Assembly (NCBI GenBank): GCA_020350725.1
Contig: CP070719.1
Location: 781,026-845,025, forward strand
Origin: a bacterium
GTDB taxonomy: Bacteria; BMS3Abin14
Length of the DNA: 64,000 bases
Reading direction: 5' to 3'
Part shown: positions 1-11,374 of the stretch, in pieces
Layout of the letters: the number at the start of each line of letters is the position of its first letter
Numbering within the stretch: position 1 is the first letter of the stretch
Program-made: the position numbers and the translations under genes
Notes under the pieces: model-generated
The model's input: only the letters and a program-made list of their open reading frames with translations
Told to the model about the DNA's origin: nothing
Database searches by the model: none

Positions 1-564
1 GTCCTTGATGACCCGTCTGACCTCCCTGGAAAGGGCATCCCGAAGCGAGAGGTCCAGGTTGGAGAAGGGCTCGTCCAGGAGGATGATCTCCGGCTCGGGC
101 GCCAGGGCGCGGGCCAGAGCGACCCTCTGCTGCTGACCTCCCGACAGCTCGTGGGGGTAATTGTCCTCCAGCCCTTCAAGGCCCGCTTTCCGGATCAGCG
201 TCTCCACTTTCCGATCTTTCAGATCGCGGGGAAGGTCACTGAGGCCGAAGCCGACGTTCCCACATACGGTGAGGTGGGGAAAAAGGGCATAGTCCTGGAA
301 CACCATGCCGACCTTCCTGTTCTCCGGAGGGACGTTGAGGCGGTCATCCGCCACGGTGCGCCCGTGCAGTACGACACTGCCCTTATCGGGGGTCTCGAAA
401 CCGGCTATCAACCTCAGGAGGGTGGTCTTTCCGCATCCGCTCGGGCCGAGCAGACATCCGATCCGGCCCCTTTCCAGGGCAAAGCTGACCCTTTCCAGGA
501 CCCCTCGACCGGAGAAGGTTTTTTCCAGGTTTTTCACTTCCAGGACGATATCCATTCCGTTCAT
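1..564 (-). CDS. fbpC: Fe(III) ABC transporter ATP-binding protein (partial, C-terminus off window)
   Basis: ATPase subunit that powers import of ferric iron across the inner membrane. The visible N-terminal 188 residues carry a Walker A (GPSGCGKTT), a Q-loop (VFQDYALFPHL), the ABC signature (LSGGQQQR) and Walker B (IILLDEPFSNLD), in the order expected of the CysA/PotA/FbpC group. The ATG overlaps the TGA of the upstream permease as ATGA, so the two are translationally coupled. The gene runs off the left edge, so the regulatory C-terminal domain is not visible. The iron assignment rests on the FbpA-like binding protein and Fur boxes upstream; other substrates of this ATPase group (thiamine, sulfate, polyamine) are less likely in this context. 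Confidence 0.9.
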   Translation of the reverse strand, partial: MNGMDIVLEVKNLEKTFSGRGVLERVSFALERGRIGCLLGPSGCGKTTLLRLIAGFETPDKGSVVLHGRTVADDRLNVPPENRKVGMVFQDYALFPHLTVCGNVGFGLSDLPRDLKDRKVETLIRKAGLEGLEDNYPHELSGGQQQRVALARALAPEPEIILLDEPFSNLDLSLRDALSREVRRVIKD

Positions 565-2279
565 CTCCTTCGGTTTTTTTCCGATGGCCGACCGTCCTCC
601 GAGAGCTTTGTCAGAAGGTAGACGGGCAGCAGGCCGGTCAGGACCAGGGTGATCGCGGGCAGGGCGGCCCGCTCCCACTCCCCCTCGGAGGTCAGTTCGA
701 AGATCTTGGTGGCCAGGGTACCCATGCCGAACGACCTCGTCATCAGGGTAATGGGCATCTCCTTCATGACGTCCACGAAGACGAGGACCGCGGCGGTGAG
801 AACTCCTCCCCGCAGGATGGGGAGATAGACCCTCCTCAACAGACCCATGCCCTGCACGCCCATGACCCTCGCGCTCTCGTGGATGCTCCTGGTTATCCGG
901 TGCATGGAGCTGTCGATGGAACTGTGGCCCACCGCCATGAACCGGACCATGTAGGCCAGGATCATGACGACCATGGTCCCCTGCAGCAGGGGGCCGTCAG
1001 GGACACCGGCAAAGGAGGACCAGGTTCGATGGAGTACCGCGTCGAGGCCCGCCACGGTCATGAACACCCCGACCGCCAGGACCGTCCCGGGCAGGGCATA
1101 CCCCAAGGTGGACAGGCGAGCAAGGTGCCCAACGGCGGGCTTCGTGTTTCTCCTTGCCGCGTAGGAGATGACGAGGGAGAGAAGACAGATGACGGCGGCC
1201 GAGATGCCGCCCAGCATCAGGGTGTTCTTGAGAAGGCCGGCGTACCTCGCGTCGAACTCGTCAGCGAAGGATCCGCCCGCCCACAGGAGAAGCTGGCCTG
1301 CCGGCAGGAGAAAAGCCAGAGCAAGGACGAGGGCGGCATAGACGGTGGCCAGGTACCTCCACGGAGGCCCGAGGCGAAGATGCCCTGCACGGTCACCGCT
1401 CCGGCCCATTCCGGTAAAGGCGGTTCGGGCCCGCATCCTTCTCTCCACTGTGACAGCCATGAACGCCAGCAGGATCAGGGGCAGGGAGAGCTTCGCCGCC
1501 GCAGGAAGGGAGAAGAAACCGAACCACGCCTTGTAAATGGATGTGGTGAAGGTGTCGAAATTGAAGATGGAGACGGCCCCAAAATCCGCCATGGTCTCCA
1601 TGAGAACCAGCATGACTCCGCTGACGATCCATGGCCTGGCCATGGGGAGCGCGACACGGAGGAAGCCTCCCAGATGTCCCTGTCCGAGGGACCTTGCCGC
1701 CTCGAGGGCCCCCCGTCCCTGGGTCCTGAAAGCGTTCCTGGCAAGGAGGTAAACGTAGGGATAAAGGGCCAGGGACATGACGGTGACCACCCCTCCCGGT
1801 GACCGGATGTCCGGGAGACCAGGCAGGGATGCCCCCCGCAGATAGGTCTGAACCGGCCCCGCGTAATCGAACAGACCGATAAAGGTGAAAGCCAGGACGT
1901 AAGTGGGCATCGCCATGGGAAGAAGCAGTGCCCAGGTGAAGAGCTTTCTGCCTGGAAAATCACATACCGCGGTCAGCCAGGCCAGGCTGACGCCCAGAAC
2001 CAGGGTCCCCGTTCCCACTCCCAGGATCAGGGCGGCCGTGTTCCCCAGAAGACGGAGAAGGAGGGTGGAGGCGATGTGCCCGATGACGTCCCCGGCCGGC
2101 TCGAGGGCTGTCAGAACGACGGCCAGAAGCGGCGCTGACACGATACCGGCAGAGGCAGCGGTGATGATCAGCCAGGGATCGGACACACGCCTTGACCGCG
2201 GGCCGGCCATGCGTGGACGGGCCGTTCTGCGACGATCCCAAAGGCGGATCGATCTCCGACGGGGCAGGGTCAGATTCAT
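561..2279 (-). CDS. fbpB: Fe(III) ABC transporter permease, two-domain
   Basis: Inner-membrane permease of 572 residues built as two fused BPD-transport domains, the FbpB/SfuB architecture. Each half ends in a cytoplasmic EAA-type loop that docks the ATPase: one near residue 190 (EAARSLGQGHLGG) and one near residue 465 (ESARVMGVQGMGLLRR). Multiple hydrophobic stretches fit about 12 membrane spans. It starts 3 nt downstream of the binding-protein gene and overlaps the ATPase gene by 4 nt, so fbpA-fbpB-fbpC form one operon read leftward. The N-terminus is very Arg-rich before the first membrane segment, which could mean the true start lies slightly inside. Confidence 0.92.
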   Translation of the reverse strand: MNLTLPRRRSIRLWDRRRTARPRMAGPRSRRVSDPWLIITAASAGIVSAPLLAVVLTALEPAGDVIGHIASTLLLRLLGNTAALILGVGTGTLVLGVSLAWLTAVCDFPGRKLFTWALLLPMAMPTYVLAFTFIGLFDYAGPVQTYLRGASLPGLPDIRSPGGVVTVMSLALYPYVYLLARNAFRTQGRGALEAARSLGQGHLGGFLRVALPMARPWIVSGVMLVLMETMADFGAVSIFNFDTFTTSIYKAWFGFFSLPAAAKLSLPLILLAFMAVTVERRMRARTAFTGMGRSGDRAGHLRLGPPWRYLATVYAALVLALAFLLPAGQLLLWAGGSFADEFDARYAGLLKNTLMLGGISAAVICLLSLVISYAARRNTKPAVGHLARLSTLGYALPGTVLAVGVFMTVAGLDAVLHRTWSSFAGVPDGPLLQGTMVVMILAYMVRFMAVGHSSIDSSMHRITRSIHESARVMGVQGMGLLRRVYLPILRGGVLTAAVLVFVDVMKEMPITLMTRSFGMGTLATKIFELTSEGEWERAALPAITLVLTGLLPVYLLTKLSEDGRPSEKNRRR

Positions 2280-2282
2280 GTC

Positions 2283-3287
2283 CTATCGGTATCCGGCCCG
2301 GTCCATGAGCCTTATCGCCTCTCCCTGAAGCTCTCCGGCCCTGGCCAGGTTCATACCACTCTGCTTGAAAGTGCCCCAGGCCTTCACCGCGGGGTGGGGT
2401 TCGATCCCCGGGTTTGCCGGATATTCCAGGTTGGCCTCGGCAAAGATCCCCTGGGCACTGGATGAGGACAGCCACTCGAGGAGCCTGACGGCCTCTTCCC
2501 TATGCCTGGCATGCCTGGTCACTCCGGCCCCCGAGACATTGACGTGGACGCCGCCGCCGTTCTGGTCCGGCCAGAAGAGGGCCAGGGGCAGTTCGGGATC
2601 CTCTCTGGACAGGCGGCCGTAATAATAGGTGTTGACGATACCCACATCCCCCTGGCCCGCCAGGATCGCTTCCATGACCTTGGTGTCGTTGGAGAGGGGA
2701 TCGACGGCAAGGTTTCCGACCCAGGACCTGACGATCCTTTCGGTCTTTTCCACACCGTGATCGGCGATGAGCATGGCGACCAGCGACTGATTGTAGACCT
2801 TCTTGGAGGTTCGAAGGAGCAGGCGTCCCCTCCACTCGGGCCCGCCGAGGGCCTCGTATGTGGACAGGTCCGCCGGATCGACCCTGTCCGTACTGTACAC
2901 GATGGTCCTCGCCCGGACCGAGAGGCCGAACCACCTGCCCTCCGGATCCCTGAGGTGGGATGGGATGTTCTCCTCCAGGGTCGGTGACTTAACGGGCTGC
3001 AGAAGACCCTGATCGGCCGCATACCAGAGATTGCCCGCGTCCACGGTGATGAAGAGATCCGCCTGGGTGCGGCGACCCTCGGATCGAATCCGCTGAACGA
3101 GGGCTCCTGCCTGGTCGGTGATGAACTTGACCCGGATGCCGGTCTCCCCGGTAAAGCGGTCGAAAAGAGGCTGGATGAGATGCTCGTTGCGGGCCGAATA
3201 CACGACCACCTCCGCCGCCCGCAGCGGGGCGGTGGACGCCAGAAGGACGAGAAACAGGGTAAGGGCCAGCAATGACTTCTTATTCAT
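2283..3287 (-). CDS. fbpA: Periplasmic Fe(III)-binding protein
   Basis: Extracytoplasmic solute-binding protein of 334 residues, family 1, that captures ferric iron in the periplasm. It has a Sec signal peptide (residues 1-24, cleavage after LRA-A) and then the typical start of the mature FbpA/FutA fold (VVVYSARNEH). A Tyr cluster in NTYYYGRL matches the two adjacent tyrosines that ligate iron in FbpA proteins. It is first in the operon. A Fur box 18 nt upstream of the start codon indicates iron repression. Length and order agree with classical FbpABC systems. The iron specificity is family knowledge combined with the Fur site, not proven by sequence alone. Confidence 0.92.
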   Translation of the reverse strand: MNKKSLLALTLFLVLLASTAPLRAAEVVVYSARNEHLIQPLFDRFTGETGIRVKFITDQAGALVQRIRSEGRRTQADLFITVDAGNLWYAADQGLLQPVKSPTLEENIPSHLRDPEGRWFGLSVRARTIVYSTDRVDPADLSTYEALGGPEWRGRLLLRTSKKVYNQSLVAMLIADHGVEKTERIVRSWVGNLAVDPLSNDTKVMEAILAGQGDVGIVNTYYYGRLSREDPELPLALFWPDQNGGGVHVNVSGAGVTRHARHREEAVRLLEWLSSSSAQGIFAEANLEYPANPGIEPHPAVKAWGTFKQSGMNLARAGELQGEAIRLMDRAGYR

Positions 3288-3304
3288 GACGGATCTCCTA
3301 AAAT

Positions 3305-3323
3305 GAAAATGATATCCATTATC
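3305..3323 (-). promoter_or_regulatory. Fur box upstream of fbpA
   Basis: GAAAATGATATCCATTATC matches the 19-bp Fur consensus (GATAATGATAATCATTATC) at 16 of 19 positions. It sits 18-36 nt upstream of the fbpA ATG, in the 56-nt gap between fur and fbpA. It is positioned to block transcription of the iron importer when iron is plentiful. Confidence 0.85.
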
Positions 3324-3343
3324 AATTACTCCTCAAAAAAATA

Positions 3344-3766
3344 TCACTCCCTGCAATCCGAGCAGACGCCGTACAGGACCATCCTGTGGGAGATCAGGTC
3401 AAAGCCGTGCTTCCTGGCCTGCTTTTCCTGAAGGTCCTCGATGGTTGGATCGCTGAACTCCACCTGACGAAAGCACTTCTCGCAGATTATGTGATCGTGA
3501 TGGTTCTGTGAGTCCTTCCGTTCATACCTGCTGACCCCGTCGCCGAACCGGACCTCTTCGGCGATCCCGGCCTCCGAAAACAGTTTAAGGGTCCTGTACA
3601 CCGTGGCCTGTCCGATGCCCGGGTTCCTGGCCTTGACGATGTCGTAGAGCTCCTCCGAGGAGACGTGCCCTCCCTGGTTGAGGAAAACCTCCAGGATAAG
3701 CTTCCGCTGGGGGGTCAGTTTCAGATTTTTCCCGGACAGATATTTTATGATCGCCTTCTCAGCCAT
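3344..3766 (-). CDS. fur: Ferric uptake regulator Fur
   Basis: Metal-dependent repressor of 140 residues. An N-terminal winged helix (about residues 15-80; recognition region GQATVYRTLKLF) is followed by the metal-binding dimerisation domain, with a His-rich sensor loop (NHHDHIICEKC, residues 89-98) and a second Cys pair (CSDC, residues 135-138) that together supply structural zinc ligands. It lies upstream of the iron importer on the same strand and has its own Fur box just before the start, implying autoregulation. Within the family, PerR or Zur are possible, but adjacency to fbpABC and the near-perfect Fur boxes favour Fur. Confidence 0.92.
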   Translation of the reverse strand: MAEKAIIKYLSGKNLKLTPQRKLILEVFLNQGGHVSSEELYDIVKARNPGIGQATVYRTLKLFSEAGIAEEVRFGDGVSRYERKDSQNHHDHIICEKCFRQVEFSDPTIEDLQEKQARKHGFDLISHRMVLYGVCSDCRE

Positions 3767-3782
3767 GAAAGGAATCCAAATA

Positions 3783-3801
3783 GAAAATGATAATCATTAT
3801 C
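3783..3801 (-). promoter_or_regulatory. Fur box upstream of fur
   Basis: GAAAATGATAATCATTATC matches the Fur consensus at 18 of 19 positions. It lies 17-35 nt upstream of the fur start codon, the position expected for autorepression. Confidence 0.9.
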
Positions 3802-3865
3802 ACCTCTGACTGTTTAACACACAGGCGGGTCCCTGTCAATGAGGTGACTTCCTAATGGGCAATCC

Positions 3866-5203
3866 CTACCCGCCGATCAGGATGATGTGAAGGTCCATGA
3901 CATTGGTCATGGTCGGCCCCGTGATGAGGAGGTCCCCCAGAGCCGTGAAGAAATGGTAGGAGTCGTTGTTCTCCAGGTACCGGTTCGGATCGAGGCCGGC
4001 GCTCCGGGCCCGGGCTACCGTCGTGCCGTCGGCCACGGCGCCGGCCGCCTCGGTGGTCCCATCGGTGCCGTCCGTCCCCCCTGACAGCATCACCACCCCG
4101 GGCAGGCCGTCGATTGCCATGGCCGCCGCCAGGGCAAACTCCTGGTTCCGGCCGCCTTTTCCGCTCCCCTTGACCGTCACCGTCGTCTCACCACCCGATA
4201 TGATGCAGGCCGGCGGCGGGACCGGGGAACCCTTCTCGAGGACTTCCCGGGCGATAGAGCTCTGGACGCCGGCCACGGCACGGGTCTCTCCCGTGACGGA
4301 GGTGGACAGGACGACGGTGCGGTACTCCAGTTCACGGGCCTTTTCGGCCGATGCCCCGACCGCAATGGTGTTGGTTCCGATGAGAAGGTTGGCCACGCCC
4401 GCGAGCTCCGGGGCGCCCGGCTTCGGCGTCTCCGGGACCCCGCCGTCCGCGCCTCTTCTCAGCCGTGTGAGAACACGGGCCGGAACCCGGTCCAGGATCC
4501 CGTACTTCTCCAGCGCCCCGAGGGCCGTCCGGAAGGTCGTCGGATCCGGGACCGTGGGCCCGGAGGCGATGACGTCCAGGGAATCCCCGACGACATCGGA
4601 AAGGATCAGGGTCAGGACGCGGGCCGGATAGGCCATACGCGCCAAACCTCCCCCCTTGATGAGGGAGAGATGCTTCCTGACGGCGTTGATCTCCCCGATC
4701 TCAGCCCCACTCCTCAGCAGGAGGTCGGTGACGGCCTGTTTGTCCTCCAGGGTAACGGGCGGCGCGGGGAGGGGAAGGAGGGCCGATCCCCCCCCCGAGA
4801 TCAGGCAGATAACGAGGTCCCCCTCGGAGGCCGACTCGAGGATCCTCGTCATGGCCACCGCGGCGTCATACCCGTTGCCGTCGGGCACGGGATGCCCCGC
4901 CTCGACGATCCGGATCCGATCAGCAGGCGCCAGATGACCGTATTTGACGCAGACCAACCCGCCGGTGATCCGGTCTCCCAGGACCTCCTCGACAGCCGAG
5001 GCCATGGGCGCTCCCGCTTTTCCACCGCCGACGACGAATATCCGGCTGCCGGCGGCAAGGTGAAGGGAGTGGTCACCCGCGTGGAGGGTGTCCCCATGGA
5101 CCGTGAGGTGGGTGATGACCGCCCGGCGGGGCTCCACGGCCTGGAGTCCCGCCCGGAAGATCGCCTCGGCGTCCTGCCGCAGTTTGTTCAGGTCTCTGTT
5201 CAT
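3866..5203 (-). CDS. Glycerate 2-kinase (MOFRL family)
   Basis: Cytoplasmic kinase that phosphorylates D-glycerate, in this family normally to 2-phosphoglycerate. The protein shows the DUF4147/MOFRL layout: an N-terminal half with a glycine-rich loop (IFVVGGGKAGAPMA) and ISGGGSALL, and a C-terminal MOFRL domain with GGRNQEFALAAA and SGGTDGTDG. The ATG at 5203 gives MNRDLNKLRQ, the usual family N-terminus; an upstream in-frame ATG at 5248 would add 15 untypical residues. The product would feed directly into enolase, encoded 1.5 kb away on the other strand. Length (445 residues) is normal for the family. Confidence 0.9.
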   Translation of the reverse strand: MNRDLNKLRQDAEAIFRAGLQAVEPRRAVITHLTVHGDTLHAGDHSLHLAAGSRIFVVGGGKAGAPMASAVEEVLGDRITGGLVCVKYGHLAPADRIRIVEAGHPVPDGNGYDAAVAMTRILESASEGDLVICLISGGGSALLPLPAPPVTLEDKQAVTDLLLRSGAEIGEINAVRKHLSLIKGGGLARMAYPARVLTLILSDVVGDSLDVIASGPTVPDPTTFRTALGALEKYGILDRVPARVLTRLRRGADGGVPETPKPGAPELAGVANLLIGTNTIAVGASAEKARELEYRTVVLSTSVTGETRAVAGVQSSIAREVLEKGSPVPPPACIISGGETTVTVKGSGKGGRNQEFALAAAMAIDGLPGVVMLSGGTDGTDGTTEAAGAVADGTTVARARSAGLDPNRYLENNDSYHFFTALGDLLITGPTMTNVMDLHIILIGG

Positions 5204-5444
5204 AACCTCTACTTTATTCAAGCTCCGGCAATCTCGAAAGACCCCCATGATCCCTGCAAAGACGATTCAAACATGACAGGCCAGGGTTTCACGGAGAGCG
5301 CTCTGCCCAGGTCCACCATGGAGAACTAGAGAGAAATTCGCCGTATAAGCTGCCATTCGGCGGCCCTTGCTCAGGATCTATTCCGTGGTCCTCTCCGGCC
5401 GTCCTGAAGCGGACGCTCCGTGGCTCTCTGTGTTTGTCTTTTCC

Positions 5445-8049
<2,605 letters not shown>

Positions 8050-8506
8050 GCCGGGCAGACGTCTTTGAGCAGCCGGTGCCGGTTTTGGAGGACCCGCGTA
8101 CCCATCGGATCCTTAGACAGATTCGGGACGGCGAGACTGTCGAACGGCGGACCCGCGAACGGCGGGGGAAACCGCCGCACCGTCAAGGGCTGCCTGTAGA
8201 CCCTGAGTTGGGCCTTGGACCGTGGCATCGGGGCAGCGGGTCCCGATGTTTCACCCCGCCATGCGCCGCTTCCGCCTTCGGTTCCCGGGCCCGCGCGCGG
8301 GGGGCCTGCTCTTGCTGACGCAAGGCTCACCCCTTATCCGTCAGGACGATCGTCAATTCCGGGGAGTGAAACCGCCTGATGCAGCCCGATTCCAATATCA
8401 GATCAGGAGGAAACGACTGCGGGTACCGCCGCCGGGTGCGGGTATCCGTGCGTCACATCCTGGCAGCTGATGGATATCGACCACTTCGAAGACGGAGAAC
8501 CGACAG
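8050..8506. other. Intergenic stretch with hairpins, no gene recognised
   Basis: The 457 bases between eno and the rhomboid gene contain no convincing reading frame. They can form several GC-rich hairpins: CGGCGG/CCGCCG around 8159-8176, and CATCGGG/CCCGATG at 8226-8232 and 8242-8248, the latter followed by three T. I looked for 6S, SRP, RNase P and tmRNA core motifs and saw none. A structured RNA or a weak terminator for eno is possible. Confidence 0.3.
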
Positions 8507-9199
8507 GTGATACCTTTAAGAGACACCATACCCTCGAAGACGATCCCGTTCGTCACGTACTTCCTCCTTGCCGCAAACATCCTCGTCTTCCTGTTCGAAC
8601 TCTCCCTGGGACAGCGGCTGGGACAGTTCGTCCACGTTTTCGGCGTCGTCCCGGAGAGAACCATTCTCATTCTCACCAAGACACCGCAGTATCTGCACTT
8701 TGCCCTGATCCCTTTTTTCAGCTCGATCTTTCTACACGGGGGATGGTTTCATCTCCTCGGGAACATGCTCTTTCTCCACATCTTCGGCAACAACGTCGAA
8801 GACGCCCTGGGCCACATCCGGTACCTGATCTTCTACGTCGGCAGCGGTATCGCCGCATCCCTTGTCCACCTGGCCGCCCACCCCTCCTCCGGGGTGCCGA
8901 CGATCGGAGCGAGCGGGGCAATAGCCGGCGTGATGGGAGCCTATTTTCTTCTCTACCCCCATGCGAGAGTGGTCACGCTCATCCCCATCTTTTTCTTTGT
9001 CCAGATCGTGGAGCTTCCGGCTTTTATCTTCCTCGGCTTCTGGTTCCTCATCCAGTTCCTCAGCGGTTCTCTGTCGCTGGCCACATCCAGTGGAGCTGCG
9101 GGTGTGGCCTGGTGGGCCCACATCGGCGGCTTCGCGGTGGGAGTGGGCTATGTCCTGATCCGGTTCAGGGGCAGGGTGCTGAGGAGACGGATAACGTGA
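8507..9199 (+). CDS. Rhomboid family intramembrane serine protease
   Basis: Polytopic inner-membrane protease of 230 residues that cleaves substrate proteins within the lipid bilayer. Seen: the HGGWFHLLGNMLFL segment (residues 77-90) in which His and Asn form the oxyanion region, the nucleophile in GASGA (Ser136), and the catalytic His in AHIGGFAVGVGY (His205). Six hydrophobic segments match the bacterial rhomboid fold. A GTG start at 8507 with GGAGAA seven bases upstream gives MIPLRDTIPS, a common N-terminus in the family. Substrates cannot be inferred. Confidence 0.93.
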   Translation: MIPLRDTIPSKTIPFVTYFLLAANILVFLFELSLGQRLGQFVHVFGVVPERTILILTKTPQYLHFALIPFFSSIFLHGGWFHLLGNMLFLHIFGNNVEDALGHIRYLIFYVGSGIAASLVHLAAHPSSGVPTIGASGAIAGVMGAYFLLYPHARVVTLIPIFFFVQIVELPAFIFLGFWFLIQFLSGSLSLATSSGAAGVAWWAHIGGFAVGVGYVLIRFRGRVLRRRIT

Positions 9200-9386
9200 G
9201 TCCCCGAAGGGATTTCCGCAACCGGGATCAGCCCCCGGAATGGTCAGATTCAGCTCACCTCGGACATGGAATCTGACATGTGAGACTGTTTTTCGCTTTC
9301 CCCGCCTTTTCTCCCGTTGGAAAGAGATCGCCAAATGAGATATAGTGACCATCATCGGTGGTCATGGATCGTGCAGGGGGTGAAAG

Positions 9387-9992
9387 ATGAACCTCGAAGA
9401 ATATCCCAAGGAAACCGTTCTCAAGGACGGCTCGAGGGCCGAACTGCGGCCCATGGTAAGGGAGGACGAAGAGGGCCTTCTCCAGTACTTCCAGGGTCTC
9501 GCCGCCAGCGACAAGCTCTACCTGAGGGACGATGTCAGTAATCCTGATGTCGTCCGGGGCTGGGCCGAAAACCTCGATTACGACAGGGTGCTTCCCATCC
9601 TGGCGGTCGCCGGGGACAGGATCGTGGGCAATGCCACCCTGCACCGCAATCCCTTCAGCTGGATGAGGCACGTCGGGACCATCAGGATCACGGTGGCTCC
9701 TGATTACCGGAAGAAGGGGCTGGCCAGGATCCTCGCCGCTGAGGTTTTCCGAAAGGCGCTGGCCTCGGGTCTGGAAAAGCTGGTGGCGGAGATGCTCACC
9801 GACCAGGAGGATGCGCGCCGGGTCTTCAACCGTCTCGGGTTCCGGGACGAAGCAATCCTGAAGGACCACATTCTCGATGCGAACGGGGCCAAACACGATC
9901 TTCTCATCATGAGCAACGATCTGAACCAACTGTGGAGGAGATGGATTGAGTTTTCCGAGTCGATGTCCGGCACCTGGCACATGGAGGACTGA
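9387..9992 (+). CDS. GNAT family N-acetyltransferase (copy 1)
   Basis: Acyl-CoA-dependent acyltransferase of 201 residues. The GNAT core is visible: TIRITVAPDYRKKGLARILA is motif A, with the acetyl-CoA pyrophosphate-binding loop RKKGLA, and the C-terminal VFNRLGFRDEAILKDHI is motif B. The acceptor is unknown; both small molecules and protein N-termini or lysines are possible. It is a clear paralogue of the next gene, sharing DGSR, LRPM, DxxYLR(D/N)DVSN, RVLPILAV, RIVGN and FSWM blocks along the whole length. It carries about 20 extra C-terminal residues that the second copy lacks. Confidence 0.85.
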   Translation: MNLEEYPKETVLKDGSRAELRPMVREDEEGLLQYFQGLAASDKLYLRDDVSNPDVVRGWAENLDYDRVLPILAVAGDRIVGNATLHRNPFSWMRHVGTIRITVAPDYRKKGLARILAAEVFRKALASGLEKLVAEMLTDQEDARRVFNRLGFRDEAILKDHILDANGAKHDLLIMSNDLNQLWRRWIEFSESMSGTWHMED

Positions 9993-10032
9993 AGACATTC
10001 ACGGAACATTTTGACATTTACGCGGGGGGAAC

Positions 10033-10578
10033 ATGCTGTTCGAACGGTATCCGAAGGAAGTTGAACTGCAGGACGGCTCGAGGGTTGTCCTGCGGCCCAT
10101 GATCCGCGATGACGAGGACCCTCTCATCGATTTCTTTGCCACTCTGACCGACAGGGACCGTCTCTACCTGCGAAACGACGTCTCCAATGCGCGGCTCATC
10201 CGTTCCTGGTTCGAGAACATCGACTACAAGCGCGTACTGCCTATCCTCGCCGTCAGCGGCAAACGGATCGTGGGCAACGGCACCCTGCACCGTCGACCTT
10301 TCAGCTGGATGAAACATATAGCCGAGATCAGAATAGTCATCTCGCCCGATCACCGCAAAAAAGGCCTGGCACGGGCCCTCGCCAAGGAGCTCATCGATAA
10401 CGCCATAGATGAGGAACTCGACAAGTTGACGGCCGACTTCGCGGCCGAGCAGAAAACAGCCCTGAAAGTCTTCTCCCGACTGGGGTTTAAGAAAGAGGCG
10501 ACCATGAAGAACTATGTCACCGACGCGGCGGGGAATCGGTGCGATCTGGTGGTCATGACAAAGGATATCTCAGAGTGA
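10033..10578 (+). CDS. GNAT family N-acetyltransferase (copy 2)
   Basis: Second member of a tandem pair, 181 residues, starting 41 nt after copy 1. It has the same GNAT motif A (EIRIVISPDHRKKGLARALA) and motif B (VFSRLGFKKEATMKNYV). The pair probably arose by local duplication followed by divergence, since similarity extends from the first residues to near the end. It is followed after 15 nt by a lipoprotein gene and may be cotranscribed with it and tatA. Substrate unknown. Confidence 0.85.
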   Translation: MLFERYPKEVELQDGSRVVLRPMIRDDEDPLIDFFATLTDRDRLYLRNDVSNARLIRSWFENIDYKRVLPILAVSGKRIVGNGTLHRRPFSWMKHIAEIRIVISPDHRKKGLARALAKELIDNAIDEELDKLTADFAAEQKTALKVFSRLGFKKEATMKNYVTDAAGNRCDLVVMTKDISE

Positions 10579-10593
10579 GGAGAGGAGTTCACC

Positions 10594-10947
10594 ATGGCGT
10601 CCGTCGCTAGAAAGACCTTGATCATGTCCGTCGTCCTCCTGATGGCGGCCTCCTGCGCCCCGACGCTTCACCTGTCTTTGGGGGAGATACCCGCCGCCGA
10701 TCCGGGGAAACACATCAGGGCGGGAGTGACCTCGCGGCAGGAGGTCCTCGACACCTTCGGTCAGCCCGACCTGGAGGGGTTCGACAAGGAGGGACTGCCG
10801 ACCTGGACCTACACCCGGATGTCCGTCCAGATCGTTAAGGCCAAGGAGGCGACGATGACCGAATTCTTCAACCTGGAGATCTCGTTCAGGGACGACGTGG
10901 TCCAATCCTTCAGCTACGATCTAAAGGCAGGGAAAACAGGACGATGA
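10594..10947 (+). CDS. Small lipoprotein with SmpA/BamE-like fold signature
   Basis: A 117-residue protein with an N-terminal signal ending in a lipobox (LMAASC, Cys about residue 21), hence probably lipid-anchored. The mature part contains [19 protein letters not shown], which resembles the recurring helix-turn segment of SmpA/OmlA (BamE-like) domains, followed by a Trp-Thr-Tyr strand. This similarity is short, so a role in outer-membrane assembly is only a possibility. Its ATGA overlaps the start of tatA, so the two are coupled. An AGGAGAGGAG run precedes the start. Confidence 0.6.
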   Translation: MASVARKTLIMSVVLLMAASCAPTLHLSLGEIPAADPGKHIRAGVTSRQEVLDTFGQPDLEGFDKEGLPTWTYTRMSVQIVKAKEATMTEFFNLEISFRDDVVQSFSYDLKAGKTGR

Positions 10948-11234
10948 TCGGCGGGCTGGGGGTTCAGGAGCTCCTCATTGTCCTGGTCATCGCCCTGGTC
11001 CTGTTCGGGGGCAAGAGGCTGCCCGAGATCGGCCAGAGCCTGGGTAAGGCGCTGAGGGGTTTCAAAGAGGGGAGCGAGAAGGCCCTGGACGACACCTCCG
11101 AGAGAAAGGGTGAACCGGCGGAAACCGGTGAGAAACAGTCGGCGGAGCAGGAAGTGCCCCACACGCCTCCTTCGGAAAAAACCGAAGGGCAAGCGGAGGA
11201 ACCGGAGGCCGTCGACGAAGAGGAAAAGGCCTGA
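10944..11234 (+). CDS. tatA: Twin-arginine translocase subunit TatA/E
   Basis: Pore-forming component that exports folded proteins bearing RR signal peptides. Seen: a short periplasmic N-terminus, a single membrane helix ([12 protein letters not shown], residues 9-20), the hinge [10 protein letters not shown], an amphipathic helix ([16 protein letters not shown]) and a charged Glu/Lys-rich tail. At 96 residues it is a typical TatA. It overlaps the lipoprotein gene by 4 nt. No tatC or tatB is in this window, so the rest of the translocase must be elsewhere. Confidence 0.93.
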   Translation: MIGGLGVQELLIVLVIALVLFGGKRLPEIGQSLGKALRGFKEGSEKALDDTSERKGEPAETGEKQSAEQEVPHTPPSEKTEGQAEEPEAVDEEEKA

Positions 11235-11298
11235 AACGGAGTAAGGCAGCCAACAGCCCGATGAAATCTGTCTGAAGACACCCGTCAGCCGCCGGTAT

Positions 11299-11372
11299 CA
11301 GATCTCCAATCACCAATCACTAGTCACCAGTCACTAATCACTTATTTCCAATCTCTATTCTCCAATCCGTTC
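11299..11372. repeat. Quasi-periodic intergenic repeat (CAATCAC/AGTCAC words)
   Basis: Tandem degenerate words CCAATCACC, AATCACTAGTC, ACCAGTCAC, TAATCAC and TTCCAATCTC fill the gap between tatA and the response regulator stop codon. They belong to the same general class of short-period intergenic repeats found at several other gene ends in the window. Confidence 0.7.
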
Positions 11373-11374
11373 CC

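Noticed and set aside
879-1802. 307-codon plus-strand frame opposite fbpB
   Set aside because: It is the antisense shadow of a well-supported permease gene, with Gly/Arg/Pro-biased composition typical of GC-rich antisense frames.
8050-8506. 6S, SRP, RNase P or tmRNA gene after enolase
   Set aside because: Hairpins are present but none of the conserved core motifs of these RNAs could be found by eye.
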